This document shows, piece after piece, positions 44,140 to 59,100 of a DNA stretch of 64,000 nt. The stretch covers positions 13,861,168 to 13,925,167 of the forward strand of contig CM063246.1 in the NCBI GenBank assembly GCA_032158295.1, in the 5' to 3' direction. Both the position numbers and the translations under genes were made by a program. Below the pieces are notes generated by a model that ran no database searches, had not been told where the DNA came from, and saw only the letters and a program-made list of their open reading frames with translations. This DNA is from Pycnopodia helianthoides (Eukaryota; Echinodermata; Asteroidea; Forcipulatida; Asteriidae). Numbering within the stretch: the stretch's first letter is position 1; every line of letters starts with the position of its first letter.

Positions 44140-47100
44140 CTGCAAAAGGGAACAAGACAATACCAAAATTCATCAGTGATTACAATTCCAAGTTATAGTA
44201 TTATGATCATTATTTTGGGGTCATGCACATTGTTTACTCTCTGAGAAAAAGCAAGACAATAGAATGTTGCAACTCCATTCAAAGAGGGCAGCAGACAAAT
44301 GTTCCATTATTTAAGTAATTCTGAAAATGCACTCGTCGGGTGCAAAAACAATGGGTTTGATATTATGTCCTCATGAATAATGTCTATAGTGATAAATGTG
44401 TTTCTGTCATTTGAAAACATGAATATGGTTGCAAACTATAACATGTTCTAATCTTACAAACATTTACATTACATAAGTGTGCACTCACCATGAACTTGTA
44501 TTATATTTATATTTATATTTGTATTTATATTTATATTTATTTCATTTCTCGGTAGATAAAAAGTACAATAATGCACATTGGTTAGGTAAAAAACATACAA
44601 AGATACAGTAATGAGCAATTAAAATAAAGGGGAAGGAAAAAGAAACAGCTGGAGCCCGAAGGATTGCCTGAAAGAAACACAGTTCCTGTCTAGAGGCTCT
44701 CCTCTCCAGCTGGTCCTAAAGAGCACAACAATAAATTTAAATATAAAAATATATAAATATATAAATATACAAATAGAAATAGAAATATATTACAAAAACG
44801 CATAAAAATACACATAGGCCCACAGGGGCATAAATAAGAAAGGTTAAAACAAAGAAGAAAAATACCTTTACAAAACCTTTAAACAATTTTAACTTATACA
44901 AACTTCCATTACTTTTCAACACGATGAAATTATAAAAATAAAAAACAGATCAGGCCTGGAAATCCAAGCAGAGCCTCTTGCCCTTGTGCAATTCATGCCA
45001 AAGCTCAATACTGAGACAATAAGAATATGAGACAAGGAAACGAAAGCTTGCAGATAACACTTAAACAGGGCCTATAATATTAACACTTCCACAACGTATG
45101 GAATGTTTTAGACATCACATCACCTTGATATCAAGACTGACGTTTCGATTGCATTCACTTTGAATGCCATTTTACTATTGCTGAGTAGTGCCTAATTTTG
45201 GCAGGGGCCGTGAAAAAATGGCCATGCCTCTTTAGAAGATCAATTCCAGGCATGCAGATGCTATGCCGGCATTGGTAACTTACCCATATAAACATCCACC
45301 CATTCTGGTTTGTTATCCCACCAGATGCACACGTAGTAAACAGGTACCCCAGTCAGTAAGATCCCCAGACCGATCCCACAGTCCAAGGGTGCTGAGTACA
45401 GTGAGACAACAACCACATACAAGCAGGAGAGTATGAAGAGCGCTGGAATAACCAAGCTGACCTGCAAACGAAACAACACCAAAACCACTTTGTCACAAAG
45501 AAAGACTTAAGTTCACTTACTTTTTAAGAACAGAAATTGTTTCCCGTTCGGTATTTATGCAGTCCAACTAAATGAGAGTATCCTTCGAAAATGGACATCC
45601 AAAATATTCTTATTGAAACAGCTTTTGGTAATATTTAATAGTTGGGATGTATATTAGTTTTTGCGGGGGGGGGGGGGGGATGTGATAAGCACTGTATACT
45701 CGGAGAACGCTACATAAACCACAAGTTTATGTTTTTAACTTGACTTTCTTAGAACCTGTTATTTGGCAACATACATGTACTGTCCTGTGGAAGCACAGCT
45801 CAATTTCACAAAGAGCTAAGATTGATCTTAAGATGTGTATCAATCTTAACTTGCTCAGCAAAGTGTGCTGTCACAATACAAATCACTATGGCAATTTATT
45901 GACAACTCGGCTCAAGATGAATAAAATTATCCTTTTGGTGGCAGCTTGTTTGTAATGAGGTTTTAATCATGGCATGCATTTGCGGCTGTGATTGGTCAGT
46001 GCATTGTGGGCGGAGCTTAATTGAGTCTGTCGAGATCAATTCATAAACTCATTCATCCGAAAGAATCTCAATAGTTTGTGGCGTCAAGACTTACCTTAAA
46101 GGGGCGTGGTAAATCGGGTTTCTTCCACCTCATGTAGGGGAGGACAGCCGCAGAGAGTCCAAGGAATAACCACTTAGCGAAGCTCAGGTAGTTGATAAGA
46201 CTGTAGACATTGTCACTAGCCAGCATGATCAGACAGATCGGTAACTGTTAAAAGAAAGTCAGATGGATTTCAGGCTAAGCATGGGACTGGACTGATCTTA
46301 TTGGAGCCCCATTGGGGTACACTGTGTGGGTAATCTAAATGATCCATGGGTTTGATTTACTGGACGAGAGTAATTTGTCTCAGAAGCATCCATCAACTTC
46401 AGTCAACGATTTCCCTTAAATACTGCACTTTAACAAATAGTCCCCGAAACCTTCATGCAAGTAATCAAAATGCATGGTTTAATTTCTAAAATCTACCTTA
46501 AAAGGTACAGTTCAACCAAGCAATCTGCCATTAACAATCTGAAATTTGTTTGAACAAGTCAGATTTTACCCTCAAGAATCTTTCAGCACTTTTCCCATCC
46601 AACACCAAGAGCACATCTTCTAGGCTGAGACCATGGCTACACAATGTTAATGTTATTATCTTTAAGCTATTCGTTACTGACGATCTCTTACCATGAGGAG
46701 CACTGCAGGCATCGGCGTACGCTTGTTAATGTGGATCATGGACAAGATTCTGGGAAGGTGGCCCTCTCTGGCGGCTACAAACGTGGTTCTGAAATTGTCA
46801 AATAAAAAACCCATCAAAGCGGATTATTTGTGGCTCACTTGTCACTGTAGACTGTATACATAGACCAATCCATTACAGGTCAATTTCATGCGTCCTGTAC
46901 CAGTGGTTTCTGCCATTAATGGGATGCATTTAAACGCATCATGCGTAGACTTCAGCTTGTTTACAACAATGTTCTGTATAGTTGCCTAAGTATCATTGAT
47001 CAAAGATGCCTGCGGTACATAAATACTTTAATGCTGGGCGCAACGTATGGATTAGCGCCTACCAAGTAATAATGGCCACACATAATAGTCCCTCAGATTT

Positions 47101-50100
47101 ATAGATACATCATGTTAAACTAGAGCACTTTATTTGTGTTGGTATCATAGAAATCTGGAGAAACGTTGTACAGTGCAGAGTTGCAAACTTGTTCTTCCTT
47201 GGTAGAAGAAGAAAGGGGGAAAAATGCAGGCATGACTCCAACCCTTGAAAAAACAAAGGAAAAATTGCTTTTATAGGCTATAGGCTTTTTCAGGCTATAT
47301 CTGAAAGCAAAATATCTGAAAGTGGGAAGCTTCCTGTGAAACCACAGACCTAAACTGCACTACACATGTAGTTTCCATCGGGGAATATGCAAAACCTTTT
47401 TTAATTGTTTCCGTCATGATGTGTAAGTCATTCTTAAATTATTTCTCAACTCAATTAGCTTTTGAGGTATGGTGGACACTGTATGAGTACACTGTTGGGT
47501 GTGGGTGCATACAGACAGATATGCCCAAGCCAAATAGTGTCATAGTATGGTATCCGCCATATCTCAAAATGGCTTACGGACAAAATTATTAAAATCTTCC
47601 AGGACAGCTTAGTTAGTGAATTTCAAGGTACAGTGTTGATGTCCGTGTTTTGACGATAAACTCCTATGGGATTGAATGCAGGCGCCTTTGTAAAGGGTAT
47701 TTTCTATCGGGCGTTCATGAGATGGCGAGGGTGAAGATGGATGAAGACATTATTGGATCAGGAGTGCACGAGAAGCTCTCTACGATCAATGATTCCTTGA
47801 AAACCAACCGATCAAAAATAGGGGGCTACTGTTGTGGCTCATTGATATGGCCGATCTGGAGGAAACAGAATGTTGCCAATGAGCAGATGACGTCAACGGA
47901 AGTGTACTTCTAATCTTAGTGTATGCATGTACGTCTTCAGTGTCAAGAAGGTAAGCACTGAGATTGCTTTATTGGATTGACAATTGTAAATGGGTGGTAA
48001 AGAGCACGTTGTTTTTTCTTTTCTGCACCACTTCTGATGTGGACAGAAAAAACGTACACATATTTGTAAACGACTAAAAATTTGATCAGATGTAAATCAA
48101 ATATTTTCATCAGAGACATTTACAAACCTCTTGGAATGTGGAATAAATTCAATAGACAGACTGGGAGAATCAAATTTGTTGCATTGTTTGAGTAAAGGAA
48201 TTTACAATAGGGTATGCATTTTGTTGGTGTTGGTGGTGGAATGTGATGGTCAGCAACAACAATTGTTTTTATTTCCACAAGGGAATATATGAAGATATTT
48301 GATTACAGTATCAAACGGACTGTAGTATGTCCAAAACAAAAGATGGCTGCATTTAAGAGCCTTTTCCATGTGTATTTGCCCTAGATTATGAGGAATGTCC
48401 TCGGGTTCAACAACATTGTGTGCCCACTTACACACATGTACTTTGTTTTTTTGTTTGTTTGTTTGGGTTTTTTTTTTTTTTGACAATGTGTCACCCAACA
48501 GATAAAAGTGCTCACAATGCCATTTTTTGCTGATGATAATGAGTTTTATAAACCCCTTAAGATCTGTACAAATACCTCTTATCATGGAGTGCAAAAATTG
48601 ACTTTGAACAACGAGATAAAACACAAAGTTATTGCCTTATCTACCTTTATGTTTGCTCTGAACATTGAAACGTTAACAAACAAGAACCAAGTAAAAATTT
48701 CTAATTTCTAGGCCAAGGGTACATGCACGTAAGGATCTATAGCTCCAAGTTCAAATAACAATGTCCTTATCATTTGATTTTTTGAGTTGTATTATCTAAA
48801 AGCCAGGGATACTACTTTGACAGAAGCCCTGGGGGAAATTAAAATTAGGTCACGCATTGAGTAAGCCATGGCCGATATTATTGCAACTGTCTAACTGTTT
48901 GGGTCCAATCACCAACAGTTAAAAAACATGTTATTCAAATATTGAATACCAGAAGACAAGGGTTCCTCTAACTAAATGAGAGATGAAAGTCATATTTTCT
49001 GAGGCCCTCTTGTTCATTTTTTTTGGCTTTTACCTTTACACCACCTTGCTATAAATATCATTCAGTATTATGTACACTATGTAGGTACAAGCACCATCAT
49101 CAACTCAAAATGTGTGCACTTTCACGTAGAGCCCAACATGCGAACAGTATGCTGTGTGATTTTTAGTGCGATCGTAAATTTAATTTTAACTACCTAGCTT
49201 CATTCATCCGACAGGGGATCACTTCCTCAAAACAAACCACACTCTAACCGAAGCCACAATCCTACACAAATAACTTAATGCACTCATGCTTGAGAGCAAT
49301 AATCTCTCAAACAGGAATAGCCCTGAACATTTAATCTCGAGTAATTCGCGTCTTAATTTGATTACTTAAGCGTTTGAATATAAACCCTCTACACCCAGGG
49401 AATTTACCAACGCATAATTAAAGTTAAGTGATACTGCTCCAAATGGCCGTCTATCACGTATTCATGTATTCGCATTTTCTCTTGATTGAACTGGAAATGC
49501 GTCGACAGCAGACCAATTTGAATAAAGCCGTCCACATTCCATGGAATATCAATTAGTGCTTAGTTTACATGGATTTGCAGACATGCTGGAAGCGTTAAGG
49601 AGCAATGGGTCAGTCAGTGCTGTGTCTAAATGGCCCACAAGTATAATAAGTACGTGACGTGCGTGACATGATAATTATTCCATAGACTAAGTTGCGAAGA
49701 TCACACACGTTAAACGAGTCTGGCAGTTTGTACAAGTTTTATCTCGTTAGGAGTGTAGTATAAACGCATGTTGTACTATCGTTGTTAACAATCTAATACT
49801 CACAGGAAAACGATGAAATGGACAACACAAATACTTTAATTATTGCCTTTTTTGTTTCTTTGAAGATTAAATTGATTGCCATTCTCAAGTTTTCTGTTAA
49901 CACACCATTCAACCAACCCGCGTGAACATCATAAATTTGGTGGTCATGTTTTATTGACAGAAAAGGGTTTGATTTGTCAGGGAATTTTGTGTGAACTCGC
50001 CCCTACAGCGATCTTTGGGGGGGGGACAGGGGCTTTAAATGCCGTTTTCTTGACTTGAGCACTGCAGAGGGAAATGTTTATTCCACGAGAGGATTTGTAT

Positions 50101-53100
50101 CCATATGAACTTGATAACAAGTGAGCTTTCAGATTGAAAATAATCATTACCTTGAGTCACTGAGCAGACTTCCGTTAATTGAACCAGCCAGGACAGAGCC
50201 ACAGAGAGAGGAATAATGAATAACATCGGTCCATACATACGCTCACCAAATGTCTACAAAAGAAAATTGGGGAGGGGGGAAGAGGGAAAATGGAAAATAT
50301 ATTATTGCAAGTGTTTGTCAGAGTCATCTGCTTTGTGTTGCCTAAAATCTAGAACAAAGATGGGATAATCTCACAAATTTTCAAATACTTTACCATCAGG
50401 CAGCCATCTTGTTTGTTTTTTTCAAATAAAGATTAGAATACTGAGGCCATGTACTACTTGGTAGCTGCTGCTGTTGCTAAGGGCAGCCTATACTTCAATG
50501 CATGTTAACATGGTGGTGCAGCAGCAGCCACTAACTTGAGAACAGCCTTAGGCTGTATCCGAATTGCGGCTGAGGCTACAGCTGCGGCTGTTGCTATTGG
50601 CATCCTATGCTTTTAACGTTTGGTCACGTTACGATCCAGTTTCAACTGCAGCCACAGCTGCCATTTGGACACGGCCCCACAATATGATCTAACACACCAA
50701 TGCAACTGTACTGCACAAGTCCAGGTGATCAGACAAAGATGGCTGCCGTATGATAAATATCTATTCAACAAAGCTCTGTTGCTGCAAAATTAATGACAAA
50801 ACAGATGACCAGAAAAATATCGGCAAAAAACAAAATGGACACAAGAAGTTGCCATGCAGTTTATCCAAAGTGAAATGATCAATTGTAACAAATATCCTCA
50901 TGGACCACAGCTTTATACATTTTTGCATTCTGTGTGAAAACGGAAATATTAAACAAAAATAGTTAATAGCATTAGTAGTACATGGTTTGAAAGGACAGAC
51001 TCTCCACACAGACACATTGATTTCGTGGCAGGGCGTGATGTTGGTTGTGACACTTACCAACTCTTCGTCTCAGACAGAAATAAGGGGAAGGGGATTTTAG
51101 AGAAGCTGCATTTATACATGCCTCAAGGGGGGGGGGGGGAGTTAATCAGCCAGATTGATGTTTGATTCAAATGTCTCTGTAAATGTTCCTCGTCAGTCAG
51201 ATTCTAATTGAAGTAAATTTAGTAGGTGAAGAAATGCATCTCATTTTGTTCCCACTTCGGTAACGATGTTCCTTTCGATTTGGTCGTCTTGACTGTAGGA
51301 TGGAGACTCTGGATGAGGCCAATTTTCTTCTTCTCTCTACTCCCTGACGTGTCTCGCCGCCACCAAGCCGAGCTAAAAAGCAACCTGATTCTCCAGCAGC
51401 TCATCACAGCTTGCAACGCAGACGTTGAAACATGTAATCAAATATAGCACTGGTTTTCTGTCAACAACCTGGCTAGATGGTGCAACTGTTGATTCCATCA
51501 AATCCCAGTGTTTCCCAACTGGGAGGGGCTCTAACCCGCGGAAGAGAAATCTTTCACGTTAGCAAAAACTGAAGATACGTTTGCATCTACTGCGGAAACA
51601 ACGACATGAGAGATAAAAAACCGATCTTATTAGAATGGGTCTTGAAAAGGGTGGACTAAAAGGGGTGGAAGGGTTAATGACAACTATACAATCCGAGCTG
51701 TTTTGTTTGTTCTCCTTCACTTACCACGGCAACAGCTTTTGAAGCAAGGAGTTCCTGGGGTGACACCACGGTGAAGTAGGCGATGTTGGTCAGCACGTAA
51801 ACCACCATGACGATGGCAACAGATAACAATACTCCCAGAGGAAGGTTTCTGTGACGGGAACAATCAAAACAAAACTAAAAAAATGAATGGAATTTCCATG
51901 ACAATAAGGTTGCGTTTTAATTTATGACTGGGTTGGGAAAGTAGGCTTTGTTGACACAAGGGCAATTTTTCAATAGATAACCTTCAGATAGCTTGATTTA
52001 CACACATACAAGGCTAAATTTTGATTGACATTCACATGTGGGAAAATACATGTAACTTGTCTTCTCGGCAAGTATGTACAGGAAAAATGAACAGCGTAAG
52101 TATTCATAATCTTGTGTGTATTGAAGATATTTTTGTTTTTGTACTTGAAATAAGATACAAACATTGACTTCACAAAACACTGGTGTACGGTTTAGTTGAA
52201 CTTGGTACTTTTTTGCACACTTGACCACAACTCCCTTTTCTCTGGACCACAAATTTTGTTTTGTGCAAAACAACAACCATCTTTGCGACAACAAAACTTT
52301 CCCCTTTAAAATTAGCATTTTGGGGGATAAGCAAACATCAACTTAAGCCAGAGGATCCCCTAGGTTAGTCAAGGTTGGAACCAGTATGCTGTATTTCAGA
52401 CCTAACGATTCCTGCTGTTCTTTGTCAAGGTTTAAAGGAACAAAGGGAAAGTACATCATTGGATTAAAAAAATAATTATAATACAAAAATTAAGAAGAGC
52501 TAGTTAACAACCCAAACATCAACCTGTAAAAGACAACATTATAAAAGTATAATGAATAAACATGTATGAATTTTCCAATGCTGATAATATTCAAAATTGG
52601 TTTCTCTATAGTTTATTAAAGGAATATTTATTTGCATTACTTTTTAGATTGAACAAAAAAGGCAGCTGGCTATGCCGCTGGTCCTCTTCAGGTATACTTA
52701 TAAAGTTAAAAATTAAACCCATTTATCGTGAGTAAATCATTTCCCTTCCATTTAATGATTGTACATTGATGCATTTACAGACATTTCTAAATGTCAACAA
52801 CAGCATGATTTGGGCATATTCAGGCGGCTGTACCCTGCTCCATGGAAAAAGGAAATAATTATCAACCTATAACCCAAACTTCCAAACCATGTACCTAGTA
52901 CTAGTAGTAGTAGTCAGGGGCGGTAACAGGGGGGGGGGCGTGGGGCGCACGCCCCCCTTTTTGCTTGAGAAAAAAAAAAAAAAAAAAAACATCAAGGGAT
53001 GGGACGACTGCGCGTAAATGTAGCGAACGCCCGTTTGCAAGTGGGGCGTTTGAATTTAAATGGCGAGGCGGCGCACAAGTCTGCACGCAACGCAAATAAA

Positions 53101-56100
53101 TGATTTTCGAGGTCGTGGAAAAATATTGCTCCGTTTTTTGCCGTACTTAAAGGTTTCGTTATGTAAAACAAGGAATGACACCGTAGTCAAACACAAGTTT
53201 TATGCTGCAACTATGGTAAAGGTTTGTGTTGCGGTAGGTTGCTCATCTTCAGGAGCTATGTACGGACGAGAAATTCGGATTTCCTTTCACAGGTAAGTGG
53301 TGTAGTCTGCAAAAAAACTGAACACTGACACATATTTTCTATTACTTGATCATGCTGTTTTCAAAATAGTATTTTAGGCCTGTAGGCCTATATTATTTTT
53401 TTAATACAAACTTATATATATTGTATTAGTGTTCGGGCCAACAAGGGTGAACACCTTTTGTTTTTTGTGTAGGTGTAAACTTCAATGCTCAATTAATTAA
53501 ATTAAATTGATTGAATTCAAAGTTGTTAATTGTTTGTTTTTGACATTTTTTAGGAATAAATTCGTTGGCAGACTGAACCTTTATGTTATGTTTTCCTGCT
53601 TATAGTCTTCCCTTCTCTATATCTATTTTACGTTTTAGTGTTTCTGTTTCGTGTGAAACTAATTAAATTTCTGATACGATTAATACACAGTTATGGTTTC
53701 TTCAGTTTTAGTTTCCATGTGGCAATTATCTAACTTTCTGATTGTAAATATGAAACAAATGGAGCTAAACTGGCTCCTTCTTGAAAAAAAATCTCATTTT
53801 GTATTGAATAAACCACTATCTATGTGCGAGAGGGCTGGGGAGGGGGCTAGGCCTCTTGGCCTACCCTCACATTTTCGTACATTAATGTTATTGATGCTCG
53901 ATCGCGCTGTCACTGAAGACAAGCACAACTTGTTCTTATCACTATATCAGCAGTAACATATTTTGTGTTACATTCTAATCCTCAAGTATGTGAAAATTTA
54001 TAGACAAAGAGACCCTATTTGGTTAATTATATTAAAAATTGCACTATCTTTGTCTCACCCAACTGAATAAGTATTATTGTAGCCTGCATTTTGATTTTTA
54101 TAATCAGATGGCTGATTCAAATCAATGACTCCCAACTCAAAAATGAAGTTTTAATAATGATCTTGCTAAAACAAAAGTGGTCATATATTGCATGGATCGC
54201 ACCACAGAGCATCTAGAATCCTAACTGTTTCGGAGCATTTAAGCGGGCCCCGGAACCGGCCCATGTCGTAAGGGCTTCGCGTTACGCGCTCGTAGGATCC
54301 ACACAAAAATTACATTCACCATTGCTGCTTGGTAAATTTTCACGCCCCCCCCCTTTGGAAAATCCTGGATCCGCCCCTGGTAGTAATGTCCTTGACTAAC
54401 TGGAAAAGACCCAACCTTCTTCCATATAGTGTGTAAATTCATTCATACAAGATCCGAAACAGCTGTGTACATGTATTCAGTGGCTAGTGGGGGCAGTTTG
54501 TACACACATGCATGGGAACTTGAGTGAGCATGCAGACTAGGTGATTGCATCATCTTTTCACAGTTGTATGTGGGTGGCAAAGCCAGCTTCAGTTCAGTGG
54601 ACATATGCCAACATGCATGCGTTCCAAACTTTACCAAAACAACACTCAACAGTGACATTAAAAGTGAAGGTCTGAATTGTATTTTTCTGGTTGGTAAAAC
54701 TGTTTGGTCCTGCCTTGCTCTACAGTATTTATTTCGCACTCCACGCTTACAAAGTTCTTCAGATGGTTTATGCTTTTTAACTTTCTCTTCTCTAGTTTTA
54801 TGGTTTGATCTACGTTGTACATGTATCACCGGCTTTTACTTTCGGAAAACTTCTGGAAATCTTCTTTGTCGACAAATGTTGTGTGTATACCAACTCTGGT
54901 TCCTGCTCATATGCGTACATGTAAGAAATAACTCAGAGCTCTTATTGCCTGAATCTATAAACCCCAACCCCTTAGTATCAAGAAACCAAAGGTTCTCCCT
55001 AGTGTTCCCAGAATCTCCCAAATTCATCAACTTGCAAATTTACAACTGCACAAAGAGAGGAAACTACGGTACACAGCACACAAAACGTTGTGCAGTGTTT
55101 TCTAAAAAAGGAAGGGGGTATAGAAAAGGGAAATCATTTGATCAGCTGAGAACATACCTCTCAAAACTGAATCTAAATAAATGTTTGATAAATTTACGTA
55201 AGAAATGTTCTCAACTGTGTTTACTTCACCAGCAGGCTTAGCATGTCTGCCAACAACCACAAATACTTTGAAAATTGCAACATTCATCAGATGATTGTTG
55301 GGGTATTTTTATACCTTTTTTGACACACAGCTTTAAAAACAAAAGGTATAAAAAATACCCTCATTCAGGAGTGTCGACCCACAATACACAGACTCAATTT
55401 TTCTCAAAGTGAGCATTCATTACAAAAGGGCGACTTTTTTATAATATTACCATTATGGTACTTCCGTCTAGTAAATTCAAGGATTATGCCTTGCAAAGGA
55501 TGATAAAAATAGCATAAACTTAAACCTTTAATCATGGAAACATCTGTTCTATGCATTAGAGAAAATTCAGGCCAAGCGTCTGTATATTTTTAAGTGGGAC
55601 AGACCATGGAGCTATAATAGCTACATGGACAGACTGCATAGACCAAACAGCTATCTTGGAAGGGGCAGGGATCGTACCGTGGGTGACCCACCAGATTCTG
55701 GGTTCACTGGAATTGCATCATCCTTAAACATGAAACATTGGCTGTAACATGAACCATGTGGTTTCTAAACATGAATATATCATTAGTTTCACATTTCTAA
55801 GAAGGATAGGCTACAAGTAGAACACAACCAAACGTCCGATATCAATATCATGAAATACATGAAATAGGAAGCCATGTCCGCCAGGAAGAAGCTGTTTTGG
55901 TTTTACTCCATTTTGTTTAGACTGATGACTTATCAAAAACAACAAAAAGCAGTGAAACACTCAGTCTATTTCACGGTACCATATAGTGAAAAGAGAACCA
56001 ATTCAACAAGAAGCAACTTTTCAGACTGTATTATAGAAATGTCGTTAAATGTTATTCAAGTACCGTTTTTGATGATCTGCACACACAAAAGTAACACCTC

Positions 56101-59100
56101 TTCATATCACTATCAGACTGGGGCAAAATCAATGCTACAGTGAGTACAATCAATTTCATCACTGCACCATCACCTACAAATGACCTATATTTTGCGTGTG
56201 TAGTGAAAAGCATTTATTTAACAACCTTGAAATCAGTTGGGCTGAATCACAACAAAATAAAACTAGACGTCCAGTGTTTGTAAACAACAAACACACAGGT
56301 GTTCGTGAGTGATGTCAGATTGTGTTTGAATGAAATGGGGACGACATTTAACATAGCAATTAAATGTCAGGCAACAAGCGTCTTGACATAAGGCTAGCTT
56401 CCACTCCGTTGCACTGGAATCAGTCGCGAGTAGTATGCCACATACCACGTAAGGTATTGGATCGAGATTTTGATATTTTAATGGCCAATTTCATTTAGAA
56501 ATATATCTCAGGTCGTATGGGGTCACCCTTTGAATGTGATTTGTACAATTCGGCCGGAGCTTTTTTATGGTGCAAGTACCTTACATGTAGCATTTATGGT
56601 TCTCCGATTTTGATTGTTTTTAATATTAAACGTTGATTAATTGTTATGACGTCATCGATGACGTCATCGCACCAAAACAATTTGGGTGTCATATACATAC
56701 CTCAATCTATATACATAGTAAGTTTCAAGACAATACCCTTCTTGGTTTATGAGAAACGACGTTTGAAATCTGAATTTTGAACTTCCGGTTTCAACCGGAA
56801 GCAAAGGTCATATGGTGTCACATTGTGTATGTGATTTGCATAATCTGGCAAGAGATTTTTTATTGTGCAAGTATCTTACATGTAGCATTTGTGATTCTCC
56901 AATTATGATTTTTCTAAATATTAAACAGTGTTTTATTGTTATGACGTCATCGATGACATCATCAAACCGAATTTCACACATATATATATAAACACAAAGG
57001 TCTAAGTATTTCTGAAGTTTTAAGTCTAAAACGTTTATGGTTCATGAGATATGACGAGTTTTCTTTATGTAAGAAAATTCAACTTCCGGTTTTGAGCGGA
57101 AGTAAAGGTCACATGGGGTCGTACCTAATGAAAGATTTGTAGAACTGTTCAAAAAAAACCTTAAACGTCCGTTTTCGACCGGAAGTAAAGGTCACATGGG
57201 GTCACATTCTGTGTAAGAGTTGTAAACAAAATGTTGAACTTTCATATGAAGCAAAGATCATGTATTTATCATTTATGGTTCTCTAGATATGACGATTTAC
57301 AGTTTTTCTCATTATTTTTTATTTTGGATGTTATGACGTCGTCGATGGCGTCGTCGATGACGTCATTGCCCCGAAAAAGTTGCGGTTTCGTCTATACACT
57401 AAGGTCTAAGTGCATGATAAGTTTCAAGTCTCTAGGAGTTATACTTTTTGCGAAAATTGCGAGAGAAGGATCTCAGATAAAGTGGAAAAAAAACAAAAAA
57501 CAGAACAGTAACAATAGGTTTTCGGGCGGAATGCCCGAACACCTAAAAAGATTGTCACATTTTTCTTTGTTCATTTTTAGTGCTGTCGTTCTAGGTCAGG
57601 GCCACTTACTAGAGCTAGACATGAAGACACAAACACTGCTTGGAAACTCAAACAAATATCACAACCTCTCCCAACAAAGAACAAAGTATACATGTAATAA
57701 AAAATTAATACAACCATAACCTTTAATACTGGGCGATGTCCCTCAGGATTGTACCAGTTTTGGTAGGACACTTCCAGTGCCAAGTTTTAATTCTCTTAAC
57801 AACAAAAATATCACCCTTTTTCTACTTTCACTTCCTACTCTTTCCTGAGGAAAATCCCGTAAAACCCCCAAGTCATTTACAGGATTTGACTGACTTAAGC
57901 TGAGATTTTTTGGATGTAAGATAAAAAAGATATTTATAATAGCCAACAAAAAACCTTTTGTGTTTAATTGTACACATCTTGGTTCTGAAAAAAACGAAAC
58001 AGAAAAAGCTGCAACTTTTGATCAAAGGTTCGTACATCCTCCCCTTCCTCTATGATCCTCCCAAAGCGAATTTTGATATAAAGTACAGCTTGAGTGAATC
58101 AGGGTCCAGTAAAGCTAGGTGAGTGATGTCCTATGTAAATAGAGGTCAACTACCATTTCACCTGATTGTTTATCACATCCTACACCCGTATTACATCATA
58201 CATTATCTCCGATTGAGCATCCTGAACAACAGATCTGTGTCTCTTGTCTGCAGCACTGGTGGACTTCACTGAATACAGACCACAATACTCTGAAAAAGGG
58301 TTTAACCGTTTTGTTCGCTTTCCTCATTAAATCTAGATTTTAAATACCAGCTTCATCCCTCTATTCCGTTTCTCCGCAACGGAATTACCACACGCCTCGT
58401 ATCTACCCTACCTGAGCCCTGAAGGCAGAGTTAGCTGAACATTTCACTTGCTAGCATTCTGACTGCGCATTATTAGCCATGGATAACACTGCCAACTTAT
58501 CAACCTACACTTTTCACCTGAAACTGTTTTGTATAAACATTCATAATCTGTGTGGGGAAAAACCCTCAAACAAAAACCCACTGTTCTTTTATTAGTTACA
58601 ATAAAGCAATCAAACTAGTTCATAGTAACCAAGCGATAGTCATTGACCATTTTCAGCTCTCGTACATGTATACCTAGAGTATGGATTTATCTTAGTTTAG
58701 ATCACAAAATTGGGACACTGCTAGGTTTAGAAACATCCCCATCAAAGGACTACATATAACCTGATCAAAGAAGGCTTCGATCTCATGTTTGTTCCAAAGG
58801 TGTAGGCCTACAGTTTTTAGGATGATCTTATAATATCACATCACAACCAAGCTCCAGAATCCAACAAACCAGTCAATCAATAAATCCATCATATTACTTA
58901 TTCTCAACGACATCTGCCTGTAAGTTGACCAACCGTATGGAAAGGTTCAACTGCACAGGTTACATGGCAGCCCAACTGCGAACAGAACTGTCTGCGAACT
59001 TTGTAGGCCTGAAATGCAGAGCCCATGGCCTTGCCCTGAAGACCAGTGTGGATTATGATGATACTGATTGAATGGTCCGACTAAGGGGTGTCATTGTCTG

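Noticed and set aside
47650..47913. 87-codon plus-strand frame in an SLC7 intron
   Set aside because: No domain, no splice partners and no similarity recognised.
54564..55241. 225-codon open frame on the plus strand
   Set aside because: No start context, domain or splice logic. Composition is like the surrounding intron, and an overlapping minus-strand frame is also open.
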